From contig CAWBBR010000016.1 in assembly GCA_963787045.1 (NCBI GenBank), positions 62,001 to 126,000 of the forward strand: DNA of 64,000 nt. Direction: 5' to 3'. This stretch comes from DATJGR01 sp963787045. GTDB taxonomy: Bacteria; Pseudomonadota; Gammaproteobacteria; Pseudomonadales; Azotimanducaceae. Shown in pieces: positions 27,918 through 36,901 of this stretch; position 1 is the stretch's first letter; each line of letters begins with the position of its first letter. Position numbers and translations under genes: made by a program. The notes beneath the pieces were generated by a model. The model saw nothing but the letters and a program-made list of their open reading frames with translations, was not told the DNA's origin and made no database searches.

Positions 27918-28709
27918 ATGCAGTACTTCGAACGCCTTGCAACGCACCCGTCTTTCGACGGTATTCGAGCACGCGCGGCGGCGTACGCAAGGCAGTTCCG
28001 GCTCGACCGCGCGATACGCACGGCCCTCCAACCGTCATCGGGCCCGATTGCCGATTCCGTGATCGCGGAGATCTGCCAGATGTGGGGCGACACGAGCCTC
28101 ACGGCGGCAGACGGATATCTCAAGGCGCTGCTCGTCGAAGCCCAGAAAGCGCAGGGTTACATCCTGCAGTGCGGCGCCGATCTGACCACGCTGTTGCTCG
28201 CGATCCAGGTGGAACGCCGCGGTGTGCGCTTGTGGACCATCGAGAGCAACCCGCACGTGGCGAACACGGTTCGTTCGTGGCTGAACCAGTACGAACTCGC
28301 ATCGGCGCACATCATCACCGCGCCTGCCGATCTAACCGACGAGGGCGCCGGTTACGCAATCGACGCGGCGCGTCTGCCAGGCCCATTGAGTCTCGTTCTG
28401 TGCGAGGCCTCCAACGCTCATCCGGGTAGTGCGCGACGACTACTGCCGTGCGTCTCGGAAAAGCTGCACGACAGCGCGGTTACGCTCGTGCGCAACGTCC
28501 GACGCCGCAGCGACTTCGACTATCTCGCCGACTGGTCGCGCGACAACCAGGCGTCGTTCGTCGTGAAAGGCAAAGCCGATCCGTTCGCGAAGATCGCGAT
28601 GCGCAACAAAGCACCGAACGAGAGCCATCAGGCGGCGCGGATCAATACCGCGTTTGCAGAAAAGAAGAACGGCGTGAAGTCGCAGCGGCTCGCAATGCCG
28701 GGCCGGTGA
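27918..28709 (+). CDS. SAM-methyltransferase-like protein, divergent
   Basis: The frame is open from 27762, but the protein-like sequence starts around MQYFERLATHPSF, so I place the start at ATG 27918 (263 residues); an earlier start at 27798 is possible. A Rossmann-like pattern is visible: KAQGYILQCGADLTTLLLAIQ (strand 1 and the glycine loop, with CGA for the usual GxG), LWTIESNPHVANTVRSWL (strand 2 with acidic Glu), then PLSLVLCEASNAHPGS. This resembles class I methyltransferases of the O-methyltransferase/FkbM type, but motif I is degenerate. Activity uncertain. The 254 bp before it show no other gene. Confidence 0.6.
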   Translation: MQYFERLATHPSFDGIRARAAAYARQFRLDRAIRTALQPSSGPIADSVIAEICQMWGDTSLTAADGYLKALLVEAQKAQGYILQCGADLTTLLLAIQVERRGVRLWTIESNPHVANTVRSWLNQYELASAHIITAPADLTDEGAGYAIDAARLPGPLSLVLCEASNAHPGSARRLLPCVSEKLHDSAVTLVRNVRRRSDFDYLADWSRDNQASFVVKGKADPFAKIAMRNKAPNESHQAARINTAFAEKKNGVKSQRLAMPGR

Positions 28710-28719
28710 TCGCGAGCCA

Positions 28720-29399
28720 TCACGTGAATACGAGGTGCGCAACCTGCCGTCTCGACGATCCCAGTAGATGATCGCCAGCGCCAGCACGTCGAAGGCGGCG
28801 TGTGCCCACATCAGCATCCAGAGCCGGCCGGTGGCGGCGAAGATCGAACCGTAAACGAGACCGGCAATCATCGCCTGTTCGACACCGCTGATGCCTTGAC
28901 TGGCGTAGTGTCCGACCGCGAACAGCGCTGACGTGATCAGCACGATCGACGCCTTTGCGCCCCGCCCCGTTCCGAGCACCTTGCCGAGACGTTCGAACAT
29001 ATAACCGCGGTACTCCGTCTCTTCACCGAAGCCCGCGCCAACGATCAGCAGGAACAACATCCCGGGTAGCGCTGCGGTGTTACCCGCCAGATAGTGATAC
29101 GGCTGGTTGATCGGATCGGCGCCGAGTAACGGCATCACGATCGCCTTCATCAGCAACTTGAATGCGCAACCGAATACGATGCCGATCGCTGCACCGCCGA
29201 TCCAACTCTTCGGACGCACGTAGCCGATCTCACGCCACGGCGTATGCGACCGCCACGCCCACAGCAGCACGAGCACCGCGCTGAGCGGCTTAATGATCGC
29301 GTCAGCAAGCAGGATGACGAGGATCGCGATGATCCCGAGCGGCCCGAAGCCCCGCAAACGCTCGGCGATCGGATCGTCGGATCGAACCGCTGCGTTCAC
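28720..29399 (-). CDS. CPBP intramembrane metalloprotease, downstream copy (frameshift near the end)
   Basis: The second copy of the duplicated gene, starting at GTG 29399, 17 bases after the stop of the upstream copy. Motif 1 is GAGFGEETEYRGYMFERLG (EExxxR), motif 2 FAVGHYASQG, motif 3 MWAHAAFDVLAL. These give the Glu/His residues of the CAAX-protease and bacteriocin-processing family, with about six membrane helices. Compared with copy 1, two extra bases around 28755-28765 throw the last 15 codons out of frame, so the stop matching copy 1 (28720-28722) is missed and the frame runs into antisense of the neighbouring gene. It may be a sequencing error or the start of decay. Confidence 0.8.
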
Positions 29400-29416
29400 G
29401 TGGTGATCGCGAGCCG

Positions 29417-30094
29417 TCACGTGAATACGAGGTGCGCAACCTGCGTCTCGAGATCGCAGTAGATGATCGCCAGCGCCAGCGCGTCGAACGCCGCGTGCGC
29501 CCACATCAGCATCCACAGACGGCCGGCGACCGCGTAAATCGATCCGAAGACGAAGCCGGTGATCAACGCTTGCTCGACGCCGGTGATACCGAGATTGGCG
29601 TAGTGCCCGAGTGCGAACAGCGCGGTCGTAATCAGCACGATCGATGCCTTTGAACCGCGCCCGGTTCCGAACAACTTGCCGAGCCGTTCGAACAAAAAGC
29701 CTCGGTACACCGTCTCTTCGCCGAAGCCCGCTCCGATCGTCAGCGTGAACAGCATGGCCGGCAGCGCGGCGGCGTTGCCTACCAGATAGTGATACGGCTG
29801 ATTGATCGGGTCGGCGCCGAGCAACGGCATCACGATCGCCTTCATCAGCAACTTGAACGCGCAACCGAAAACGATGCCGATCGCCGCATCGCCGATCCAG
29901 CTCTTCGGGCGCACGTAGCCGATTTCACGCCATGGGGTGTGCGACCGCCACGCCCACAGCAACACGAGCACCGCGCCGAGCGGCTTGACGATCGTGTCGG
30001 CAAACAGGATGACGAGGATCGCGATGATCCCGAGCGGCCCGAAGCCCCGCAAACCCTCGGCGATCGGATCGTCGGATCGAACCGCTGCGTTCAC
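29417..30094 (-). CDS. CPBP intramembrane metalloprotease, upstream copy
   Basis: An intact 225-residue membrane protein. The GTG at 30094 overlaps the stop of the GyrI-like gene (GTGA), so the two are coupled. Motif 1 is GAGFGEETVYRGFLFERLG with the metal-binding/catalytic EExxxR, motif 2 is FALGHYANLG, and motif 3 is MWAHAAFDALAL. The fold predicts about six helices between residues 15 and 215. The family includes Rce1-like CAAX proteases, bacteriocin self-immunity and processing proteins; no bacteriocin-like peptide gene is visible here. It is followed by its near copy at 28720-29399. Confidence 0.88.
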   Translation of the reverse strand: MNAAVRSDDPIAEGLRGFGPLGIIAILVILFADTIVKPLGAVLVLLWAWRSHTPWREIGYVRPKSWIGDAAIGIVFGCAFKLLMKAIVMPLLGADPINQPYHYLVGNAAALPAMLFTLTIGAGFGEETVYRGFLFERLGKLFGTGRGSKASIVLITTALFALGHYANLGITGVEQALITGFVFGSIYAVAGRLWMLMWAHAAFDALALAIIYCDLETQVAHLVFT

Positions 30095-30543
30095 GTCAAC
30101 CGGAAGTAGACGTCGGTGACCAGCTTCGACTCGTCCTCGACCCAGTCGCCGTACACCTCCCACGACTGTCCAGCGAGCGCGTGCTCGTGTTGTGCACACC
30201 ACGCGTTCAGGTCCATGTGCGCGGCGGAGATGCCGCTGTAAGGTCCCACCACCGTGGTGTGCGCGGCCTTCCCGCCGGCAAGTTGCAGACACTTCACCTG
30301 CGCCGTATCGGTAAAGGCCTTCGAGACCGGGAAGCCGACGCGCATCCGCATGCCGTCGCGGCCGAACTGGTCGTACACCACGTAGTTCTGCCCCACCTGT
30401 TCGATGCCGGAGTTACGCAGCCACGCGTACACGATGTCGAACATCGCCGGGATGCGCGATGGAATCTCCGCTTGCTTCGTCTGCGCGTCGGTTACCGCGA
30501 GCAGCACGGATGGAACGACGACGATGTCACAGGGATACGGCAT
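30091..30543 (-). CDS. GyrI-like small-molecule-binding protein
   Basis: A 150-residue protein with start at ATG 30543 (GGAG 8 bases upstream), beginning MPYPCDIVVVPSVLLAV. The fold is the SHS2/GyrI-like effector-binding domain seen in AraC/MerR activators (BmrR, Rob) but here without a DNA-binding domain. The typical pattern includes FPVSKAFTDTAQVKCLQLAG, AHTTVVGPYSGISAAHMDLNAW and WEVYGDWVEDE. These proteins bind hydrophobic or cyclic small molecules and some hydrolyse them. It is the first gene of a transcript with the duplicated CPBP genes. It diverges from the MoaF-like gene across a short region with three spaced repeats. Confidence 0.83.
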   Translation of the reverse strand: MPYPCDIVVVPSVLLAVTDAQTKQAEIPSRIPAMFDIVYAWLRNSGIEQVGQNYVVYDQFGRDGMRMRVGFPVSKAFTDTAQVKCLQLAGGKAAHTTVVGPYSGISAAHMDLNAWCAQHEHALAGQSWEVYGDWVEDESKLVTDVYFRLT

Positions 30544-30565
30544 TGAGTTCTCCGGCGGACCAGTC

Positions 30566-30604
30566 CTACGCAACAATTTCTACGCAACAACTCCTACGCA
30601 AAAA
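30566..30604 (+). promoter_or_regulatory. Three spaced repeats ctacgcaacaa, 14-bp period
   Basis: ctacgcaacaa occurs at 30566-30576 and 30580-30590, and ctacgcaaaaa at 30594-30604, each start 14 bases from the last. They begin 22 bases upstream of the GyrI-like gene start in the divergent promoter with the MoaF-like gene. They may be an operator array, though 14 bp is not a helical repeat. Confidence 0.45.
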
Positions 30605-30682
30605 CGCGGATGTCGATTACGAGGTGCCACTCCATCGCAACGGACAATCCATCTCCGATACGAATGTTAAGTGGACGACGCG

Positions 30683-31036
30683 ATGACGACTACCGAGATC
30701 TCCGATCAAGTGCGCGGGCGCTCGATCGCTTTTTCATGGACCGACGGCCCGGCAAAAGATTCCACCCACATTCACGCGTTCCACGACGACGGCACCGTGG
30801 AATGGCACTCGGTCGAATCCGACAAGACGACGGAGCGGCCGGCGTACATGGCCGCACGCATCGATGCCGACATCTGCCTGGTGTCGTATCTGTCGCAATC
30901 GGGCTACACGTTGACGGTGGTGCTGGATTTCATCGAAGAATCGATCACCGGCGTGGCGTCGAACGACAAGTGCTGGTACCCGGTGCGAGGGCGATTTCAG
31001 GTGCTGGCTACAGCTTCGGAATCCGAATCCGGCTGA
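30683..31036 (+). CDS. MoaF-like small protein
   Basis: A 117-residue protein that looks like the calycin-type MoaF N-terminal domain: RGRSIAFSWTDGPAKDSTHIHAFHDDGTVEW, with later strands DADICLVSYLSQSGYTLTVVLDF. Members are beta-barrels annotated near molybdenum cofactor genes, though many, as here, have no such neighbours. A GTG at 30671 would add four residues. The 3' end overlaps the end of the convergent pssA gene by 29 bases. It shares the promoter region 30544-30670 with the GyrI-like gene. Confidence 0.72.
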   Translation: MTTTEISDQVRGRSIAFSWTDGPAKDSTHIHAFHDDGTVEWHSVESDKTTERPAYMAARIDADICLVSYLSQSGYTLTVVLDFIEESITGVASNDKCWYPVRGRFQVLATASESESG

Positions 31037-31623
31037 TCATCAGCGAGCCCGACAACGCGAACAGCAGCACCAGCGGGTGCAGGCTGAAACCCATCACCTT
31101 GTATTCGCCGAACCACAGGTTCTCGCGGATCGCGCCGAACCACGCGGCCGTGGCCATCACCGCCACCAGCAGAATCGACGTGGGAATCGGCGTGCCTTCG
31201 AAGTGCTTCACTTTGCCGGAGCCCTCCGACAGCTCTTCCGCGGTGACGTTGTAGCGCGCGAGCCGCGACACGCCGCACGCGATGAAGTAGACGAGGATGA
31301 TGCGGTCGTACAAACCCTGCATGCCGCACCCGTAAGCGATCATCGCCGGCGCAACGCCGAACGAGATGACGTCGGACAGCGAATCGAGTTCCTGCCCCAT
31401 CGTCGACGCTTTCTGCCGCCAGCGCGCGATGCGGCCGTCGAGAATGTCGAAGATCAGCGCGGCGACCACCAGCGCGCAGGCGAAGTAGACGTGGCGTACG
31501 TCGTTCGCTTCGAGAAACGTCATCACGGAGAACAGCGCGCCGGCGCCGCATGCGGCGTTCGCCGAGAGTGACCCAGTCCGCGAGGTGGAATTCGCGGATC
31601 ATCGAGAATGGTTTGCGCTGCAT
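31008..31623 (-). CDS. pssA: CDP-diacylglycerol-serine O-phosphatidyltransferase (one frameshift)
   Basis: Inner-membrane enzyme of phospholipid synthesis: it joins serine to CDP-diacylglycerol, giving the precursor of phosphatidylethanolamine. The CDP-alcohol phosphotransferase motif DGxxARx8Gx3Dx3D is complete (ILDGRIARWRQKASTMGQEL followed by DSLSD). Several helices follow (ILVYFIACGVSRLARYN, TSILLVAVMATAAWFG, LVLLFALSGSLMIS). The first helix region starts at ATG 31623 (MQRKPFSMIREFHLADWVTL) and must be joined by a one-base slip near 31565 to the intact part. No psd gene is close. Confidence 0.87.
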
Positions 31624-31649
31624 AGGTTTGACTGCTGCCTGAGACTCAG

Positions 31650-32942
31650 TTAATCCGTTGGCGATTTGACTACTTCGCCGCCTTTCATCACGAATCCGAC
31701 CGACTCCAGGCGCGCAACGTCCTGCAGCGGATCACCCGTCACGCCGATGAGGTCGCCGTAGCGCCCGACCGCGATTGCGCCGACGTCGTTCGTCCGACCC
31801 AGCGCTTCTGCCGCCGTCGCCGTCGCGGATTGAATGGCCTGCATCGGCGTCATGCCCCATTCAACCATCTTCGCGAACTGTTTTGCGTTGTCGCCGTGCG
31901 GATACACGCCTGCGTCCGTGCCGAAGATCATCTTCACGCCGGCCTTTACCGCAGCGCGAAACGTCTCACGTTGCTGGCGGCCGATGGCGCGTTCCTTGTC
32001 GAGCGACTCCTTGAACAAGCCGTTCTTCTCGCCTTCGGCGACGATGTAGTCGTCGTTGTAGATGTCCATCGAAAAGTACGTGCCGTGGCTCTTGGCGAGC
32101 GCGAATGCTTCTGCGTCCGCAAGGCTGCAGTGCTCGATCGTGTCGGTGCCGGCGCGGATCGCGTCTTTGATTCCGGCCGCACCGTGCGCATGCGCGGCCA
32201 CGCGCAGACCGAGCATGTGCGCCTCGTTGACGAGCGCCGTCATCTCGGCCAGGTCGTATTGTTGGCCGCCGACCGTGTCGGTGCGCGACATCACGCCGCC
32301 GGTGGCGCAGAACTTGATGACCTCGGCGCCGTATTTGCGGTTCTTGCGAACCGCGGCGCGAATCGCATCGGGTCCATCGACCACGCCGTCCGTCGGCGTT
32401 TTGATCGACGGCGGGAATTCCGTGAAGTCGCAGTGCCCGCCGGTGGCGCCGATCATGCCGGTCGCCGGCACGATTCGCGGGCCGGGTATGTAGCCGAGTT
32501 CGATCGCCTGCTTCAGACCGACGTCGGCGTAGTCGCTCGCTCCGACATTGCGAACGGTGGTGAAGCCGGCGTCGAGCGTGCGTTTCGCATTCGGCACGCC
32601 GATGACGGTCCAGAACGCGTCGGTTACCTCGTAGCCCCTGTACCCGCCAAACCGCGGATCGCTGGTCAGATGCACGTGCATGTCGATCAATCCGGGCAGC
32701 AACGTCATACCGGCCAGATCGACGTGTCGGGCGCCGTCAGGCAGCGCACCGCCCTGCGTCTCGACTGCGGTAATGCGGCCATCGACCACCGTGATGCGCG
32801 GCCGGTCGATCGCGCGGCCCGCGATCACGTCGATCATGCGATCGGCCGTGACCACCACGGTGTCTGCCCGGACGGCGTGCGCGAAGACGATGAGACCCGA
32901 TAGCGCGAGCAACAGAAATCCACGCAGCCTCATCATCCGCAT
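31650..32942 (-). CDS. Exported metal-dependent amidohydrolase
   Basis: A 430-residue amidohydrolase of the imidazolonepropionase/Xaa-Pro dipeptidase-like subgroup, with a signal peptide (1-26, ending VRA). Metal ligands: HVH in PGLIDMHVHL, the probable carbamylated Lys in EVIKFCATGG, His in GLRVAAHAHG, His in DTIEHCS and Asp in IFGTDAGV. The conserved C-terminal NDVGAIAVGRYGDLI belongs to the flanking beta-domain. Relatives hydrolyse L-Xaa-Pro or L-Xaa-Arg dipeptides in the periplasm. It is the downstream neighbour of the D-aminoacylase-like gene on the same strand with a 49-bp gap. Confidence 0.93.
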   Translation of the reverse strand: MRMMRLRGFLLLALSGLIVFAHAVRADTVVVTADRMIDVIAGRAIDRPRITVVDGRITAVETQGGALPDGARHVDLAGMTLLPGLIDMHVHLTSDPRFGGYRGYEVTDAFWTVIGVPNAKRTLDAGFTTVRNVGASDYADVGLKQAIELGYIPGPRIVPATGMIGATGGHCDFTEFPPSIKTPTDGVVDGPDAIRAAVRKNRKYGAEVIKFCATGGVMSRTDTVGGQQYDLAEMTALVNEAHMLGLRVAAHAHGAAGIKDAIRAGTDTIEHCSLADAEAFALAKSHGTYFSMDIYNDDYIVAEGEKNGLFKESLDKERAIGRQQRETFRAAVKAGVKMIFGTDAGVYPHGDNAKQFAKMVEWGMTPMQAIQSATATAAEALGRTNDVGAIAVGRYGDLIGVTGDPLQDVARLESVGFVMKGGEVVKSPTD

Positions 32943-32991
32943 CCGTTACCTCTCGGTTCGAATTGGTCGAGCTAGGAGCGCGCGTGTCCCC

Positions 32992-34725
32992 TCAGCTTGC
33001 TCGTCCGTGCCGGAGCAGCTTACCCGGTGTCGCGCCGGTGCATTCGCCGGATTCGAACGTCACCTGCCCGTTCACGACGATCGCCTTGTAGCCGATCGCG
33101 CGCTGCACGCGGCGCCATTCGCCGGCCGGCAGATCGTGTTCGACGCTGCCGATCCACGGCGGATCGATCGCGAGTTCGCCCATGTCGTACACCACCACGT
33201 CCGCGGCAACGCCCTCTTCGAGCACGCCGCGGTCTTTGAAGCCGGCCGCCTGTGCCGGCAGGTTCGACAACCGGTAGTGCGCTTCTTCGAGCGATACGCG
33301 TTCTTCGTCGCGCACGAGCCACGTCAGGAAGTCCGTCGTGTACGCGCCGCCGGTGAAGAACTTCGTGTGCGCGCCGCCGTCGGATACGCCGGGAATCGCG
33401 TATTCGGATTCGATCATCTCGGCCATGAAGTCGACGTTCGAACCTTTGTCCGGCCCGAGGAATTCGACGTGCAGATCGCCGGCGATCGACAGATCCAGCA
33501 TCACTTCGATCGGATGCTTCTTCTCCGCCATCGCAATGTCGCCAACGCTCTTGCCAACATATTCCTCGAGGTGCGCGGAACCGTTCACCGACTGGATGAT
33601 GAGACCCTTCGGATTGCCGCCGATGCCCGCCTGGATCGCGCGCAGACGCTTGTCTGCCGATTCGGCTTCGTCGACCAGCGCCTTACGCAGCGCCGGATCC
33701 TGCATCTTCGCGAACTTCTCCGCGTGCGTGCCGGTGGTGACCGCGCGCCACGCGGGGGACGCGTCGTACAGATTCCAGTCGTCGAGCGTGAACGCGAAGC
33801 CGGCGCGGCCGGTTGCGCACTGCGCGTAGATCGGCAGGCCGCGTTGACGGCAGTCTTCGATCCAGCGCATCGGCCGGCGGTGAATTTCCGCATCGACGCG
33901 CGCCGGCGCGATCACGTTGTGCAGAATCGGTCGGTTCGCGGTGGCCGCGAGTTTTTCGAGGAACGCGAGGTCCGCCTTGATGTTGCCGGTGGCCTGCGTG
34001 ATCTGGATGAAGCCGTCGCCGCGTTCGCGCAGCACTTCGGCGAGCGCGAGGATGTCTTCGTCGGCCATCGTGTCCGTGACCATCGGCGAGCCGTCGAAGT
34101 CGGCCTGCACCGAGTTCGGCCCGAGCCGCTGAATCGAGAAGCCGCACAGCCCCGCTTCCATGCCTTCGCGCAGCAGCCGCTGCATCTCTTTGCGCTCGGC
34201 GTCCGTCGCCGGACGCGTCTTCGCCGCTTCGAGGCCCATCACGTACGTCATCAACGACGCGGTCGGCATGTACTGAATGACGTTCACACCTTTCGGCGTG
34301 CGATCGAGGCTGTCGAGGTATTCCGGGATCGTCTCCCATTCCCACGGCATGCCCACTTCCATCGACGCGTACGGAATCGCCTCGGTGCGCGTCATCGTCA
34401 GCATCGAGCGCTCGCGGAAATCGGGCCGCACCGGCGCGAAGCCGAAGCCGCAGTTGCCGAGCACCACCGACGTGACGCCGTGCCAGCCGGAGATCGTGCA
34501 CCACGGATCCCAGCGGATCTGCGCGTCGTAGTGGGTGTGGAGATCGACGAAGCCCGGCGCGACGATCAGCCCGTCGGCGTCGATCGTGCGTTTGGCTGAA
34601 CCGGTGATTTTCTTGCCCATCGAGACGACGGTGCCGTCTTTGATCGCGACGTCGCCGGTGAAGCGGGGATTGCGCTTGCCGTCGACGATGGTGCCGCCCC
34701 GGATGACCAGATCAAACGTTTGCAT
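32992..34725 (-). CDS. N-acyl-D-amino-acid deacylase family amidohydrolase
   Basis: A complete 577-residue cytosolic amidohydrolase related to D-aminoacylase. The HxH motif is GFVDLHTHYDAQIRWDP, followed by the conserved VVLGNCGFGFAPVRP (Cys metal ligand in GNCG), and the late Asp in VSDGGAHTKFF. The C-terminal domain carries VADVVVYDMGEL. It has a paralogue at 44418-46100 with the same sequence landmarks. The family removes acyl groups from N-acyl-D-amino acids, but most members are of unknown specificity. It lies in a minus-strand run with the P450, ferredoxin and amidohydrolase-2 genes, so a catabolic role is possible. Confidence 0.92.
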   Translation of the reverse strand: MQTFDLVIRGGTIVDGKRNPRFTGDVAIKDGTVVSMGKKITGSAKRTIDADGLIVAPGFVDLHTHYDAQIRWDPWCTISGWHGVTSVVLGNCGFGFAPVRPDFRERSMLTMTRTEAIPYASMEVGMPWEWETIPEYLDSLDRTPKGVNVIQYMPTASLMTYVMGLEAAKTRPATDAERKEMQRLLREGMEAGLCGFSIQRLGPNSVQADFDGSPMVTDTMADEDILALAEVLRERGDGFIQITQATGNIKADLAFLEKLAATANRPILHNVIAPARVDAEIHRRPMRWIEDCRQRGLPIYAQCATGRAGFAFTLDDWNLYDASPAWRAVTTGTHAEKFAKMQDPALRKALVDEAESADKRLRAIQAGIGGNPKGLIIQSVNGSAHLEEYVGKSVGDIAMAEKKHPIEVMLDLSIAGDLHVEFLGPDKGSNVDFMAEMIESEYAIPGVSDGGAHTKFFTGGAYTTDFLTWLVRDEERVSLEEAHYRLSNLPAQAAGFKDRGVLEEGVAADVVVYDMGELAIDPPWIGSVEHDLPAGEWRRVQRAIGYKAIVVNGQVTFESGECTGATPGKLLRHGRAS

Positions 34726-34815
34726 GGCTCTCTCCTTCCACGGTGACGTTGATTGACCTTACGGATGCTAAACCTCTGGCCTCGTCTTCGACCAGCGGTT
34801 AGATGAACGAATCGC

Positions 34816-35160
34816 TCAGACCTTCCCGTCCCAGTGGAAGCGATGCATCAGGCGATGCAATAGCGGCGTGACGATGAGCGCGGCCGTGACGATGAACACG
34901 AGCCCGGCATATAAGGCGTACATGCCGGCGAACAGTTTGCCGGGATTTGTTCGCGGCGGATCGACCGGCCCCATGCCGCCTAGAAGCATGGCCGAGTTGA
35001 GAAATGCATCGACCCACGACAGCCTCTCGAAGACGACATAGCCGAGCATGCCCATCGCAAGAGAGAACGCGAGAAGGACACATGCCGCAGCGACGTGCGT
35101 CGCGACGCGCTGGACGAACTCAGCTCGAGGCAGCAGTGGCTCACGTCTGGATTCGTACAT
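34816..35160 (-). CDS. Two-helix channel-like membrane protein with degenerate selectivity filter
   Basis: A 114-residue protein with two membrane helices (HVAAACVLLAFSLAMGMLGYVVF and LFAGMYALYAGLVFIVTAALIV) and between them a re-entrant-looking segment, WVDAFLNSAMLLGGMGPVDPP. This arrangement copies a two-TM potassium-channel pore module (helix, pore loop, helix), but the filter TVGYG is replaced by LGGMGP, so K+ selectivity is unlikely. Relatives are usually annotated hypothetical. It stands alone between the D-aminoacylase and P450 genes; the 90 bp on its left contain nothing obvious. Confidence 0.65.
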   Translation of the reverse strand: MYESRREPLLPRAEFVQRVATHVAAACVLLAFSLAMGMLGYVVFERLSWVDAFLNSAMLLGGMGPVDPPRTNPGKLFAGMYALYAGLVFIVTAALIVTPLLHRLMHRFHWDGKV

Positions 35161-35226
35161 GGCTGGGTACGGTGGTTCCTAGATGCTCGGTGCCCTGCGA
35201 ACCACTCCCGCCTGATTCGGATACCG

Positions 35227-36473
35227 CTAGCGAGCGTGCACCCTCACCGGCACGTCCGAATACCCCTTCACGAAATTCGACCGCACCCGCACCGGTTCCC
35301 CAACCAATTCCACAAAGCTGAAGCGCTTCAGAATCTCTTCCCACACCACGCGCAGTTGCATCTCCGCCAACCGGTTCCCCATACACCGGTGAATGCCGAA
35401 GCCGAACGACAGATGCTGCCGCGCCTTGGGCCGGTCGATGATGAATGCATCCGGATTCGGAATCGCTTTTTCGTCGCGGTTGCCGGAGATGTACCACATC
35501 ACCACCTTGTCGCCTTTCTTGATCTTCTTGCCGCGCAGTTCGACGTCCTGCGTCGCGATGCGGCGCATGTGCGCGAGCGGCGTCTGCCAGCGGATGATCT
35601 CGGAGACCATGTTCGGAATGAGCGACGGATCTTTGCGCAGCTTGTCGTACTGATCCGGATTCTGATTGAGCGCGACCACACCACCGCTGATCGAATTGCG
35701 CGTGGTGTCGTTGCCGCCGACGATCAGCAGAACCAGGTTGCCGAGGTACTCCATCGGCGGCATGTTCTTCGTCGATTCGCCGTGCGCCATCATCGAGATC
35801 AGGTCGTTGCCGCTGGTCGTCTTCACGCGTTCGTTCCACAGCACGGTGAAGTACTCGAGGCACTTCAGCAGTTCGGCGCGGCGGTCATCTTCGGATTCGT
35901 AGAGGTCCCGACGTTTCGTCGGCGGTGATCAGGTCGCTCCAGTACGTCAGCTTGCGGCGGTCTTCCCACGGGAAGTCGAACAGCGTCGCGAGCATCTGCG
36001 TGGTCAGCTCGATCGACACTTTGTCGACCCAGTTGAACGTCTCGTTCTTCGGCAGCCGAATCGAGAATCAGACCGGCGCGTTCGCGGATCGTGCTTTCCA
36101 TCTTCGCGAGGTTCGGCGGTGCAACCACGCCGCTCACCGTCTTGCGCTGCATGTCGTGTTTCGGCGGGTCCATCGCGATGAACATCGGCAGCTCGAACTC
36201 GACGTCTTCGTTGTCGATCGTGATGCCGCCTTCGGACGAGAACAGATCGTGGTGCGTGTCCACGAACATGATGTCTTCGAACGTGGTGATCGACCAGAAC
36301 GGTCCCCACACGCTCTCCGGCGTGTAATGCACCGGATCTTCTTTGCGCAGCCGGGCGAAGTACGGCCAGATCGTGTTGTCGCGAAAGCGGTCCGGGTTGC
36401 CGATCTCGATCTTGTCGAGTGGAACCGAGTACGCGTCGTTCGTTGCGTTGCGCAGATCGAGTGCTTCGCTCAT
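35227..36473 (-). CDS. Cytochrome P450, CYP153-like (about three frame slips)
   Basis: A soluble class I P450 of about 415 residues. The N-terminal part (MSEALDLRNATNDAYSVPLD) is in frame from 36473 to about 36060; slips near 36058, 35910 and 35870 join VDKVSIELTTQMLATLFDFP and the intact C-terminal half. Landmarks: I-helix GGNDTTRNS, ExxR in SEIIRW, heme-binding loop FGFGIHRCMGNRLAEM, and the terminal pattern NFVKGYSDVPVRV. These resemble CYP153 alkane/terpene hydroxylases in my recollection of the family. A ferredoxin gene sits 32 bp upstream on the same strand and is the likely electron donor; no ferredoxin reductase gene lies in the window. Confidence 0.85.
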
Positions 36474-36505
36474 CGCATGCTTCCTGTGAAGAGGCCTCTA
36501 ACTTC

Positions 36506-36827
36506 TCAGATCTGGAATTGCGGCAGCCGCACGATCAGGCCGTCGAGTTCGTCGCGCACTCTGATCTGGCACGACAGGCGCGAGTTCTTGTCGCGCTCCG
36601 GGTTCATGTCGAGCATCGACTCTTCCTGATCGCTCGGGTTGACCGACCACCTTCATCCATTTGTCGTCGACGATCACATGGCATGTCGCGCACGAGCATT
36701 CGCCGCCGCAATCTGCATCGATGCCCGGTACCAGGTTGTCGATGGCCGCGTTCATCACCGACATACCGTTGGAGGCGTCCACCTCATGCTGCTTTCCGTT
36801 GTGTTCGATGAATCTGATCTTGGCCAC
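36506..36827 (-). CDS. Putidaredoxin-type [2Fe-2S] ferredoxin (one frameshift)
   Basis: A ferredoxin of about 106 residues. The cluster motif Cys-x5-Cys-x2-Cys is in DCGGECSCATCHV and the fourth cysteine, in SRLSCQI, appears after a one-base slip near 36645; the frame then ends QFQI with a stop at 36506. This spacing marks the adrenodoxin/putidaredoxin class that feeds electrons to bacterial P450s. It lies 32 bp upstream of the P450 on the same strand, consistent with a dicistronic pair. It starts at ATG 36827. Confidence 0.9.
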
Positions 36828-36901
36828 CGCAGATTTCCTTCGTAGTCGTTTGATTAGTGGTGCGTTATCGACGCACGGGAGGCGCGATCATACCTCACGG
36901 T

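Larger units (their letters stand above)
28705..30094. repeat. Tandem duplication of a CPBP gene (unit about 697 bp)
   Basis: Two head-to-tail copies of one gene, each including about 15 bp after its stop codon (ggtgatcgcgagcc occurs at 28705 and 29402). The copies agree for long stretches of DNA in the 5' half of the gene and diverge more in the 3' half. Confidence 0.85.

Noticed and set aside
28440..28719. Extension of the downstream CPBP protein into the methyltransferase-like gene
   Set aside because: The extra residues are antisense to that gene and appear only after two extra bases near 28760; the intact copy ends before this.
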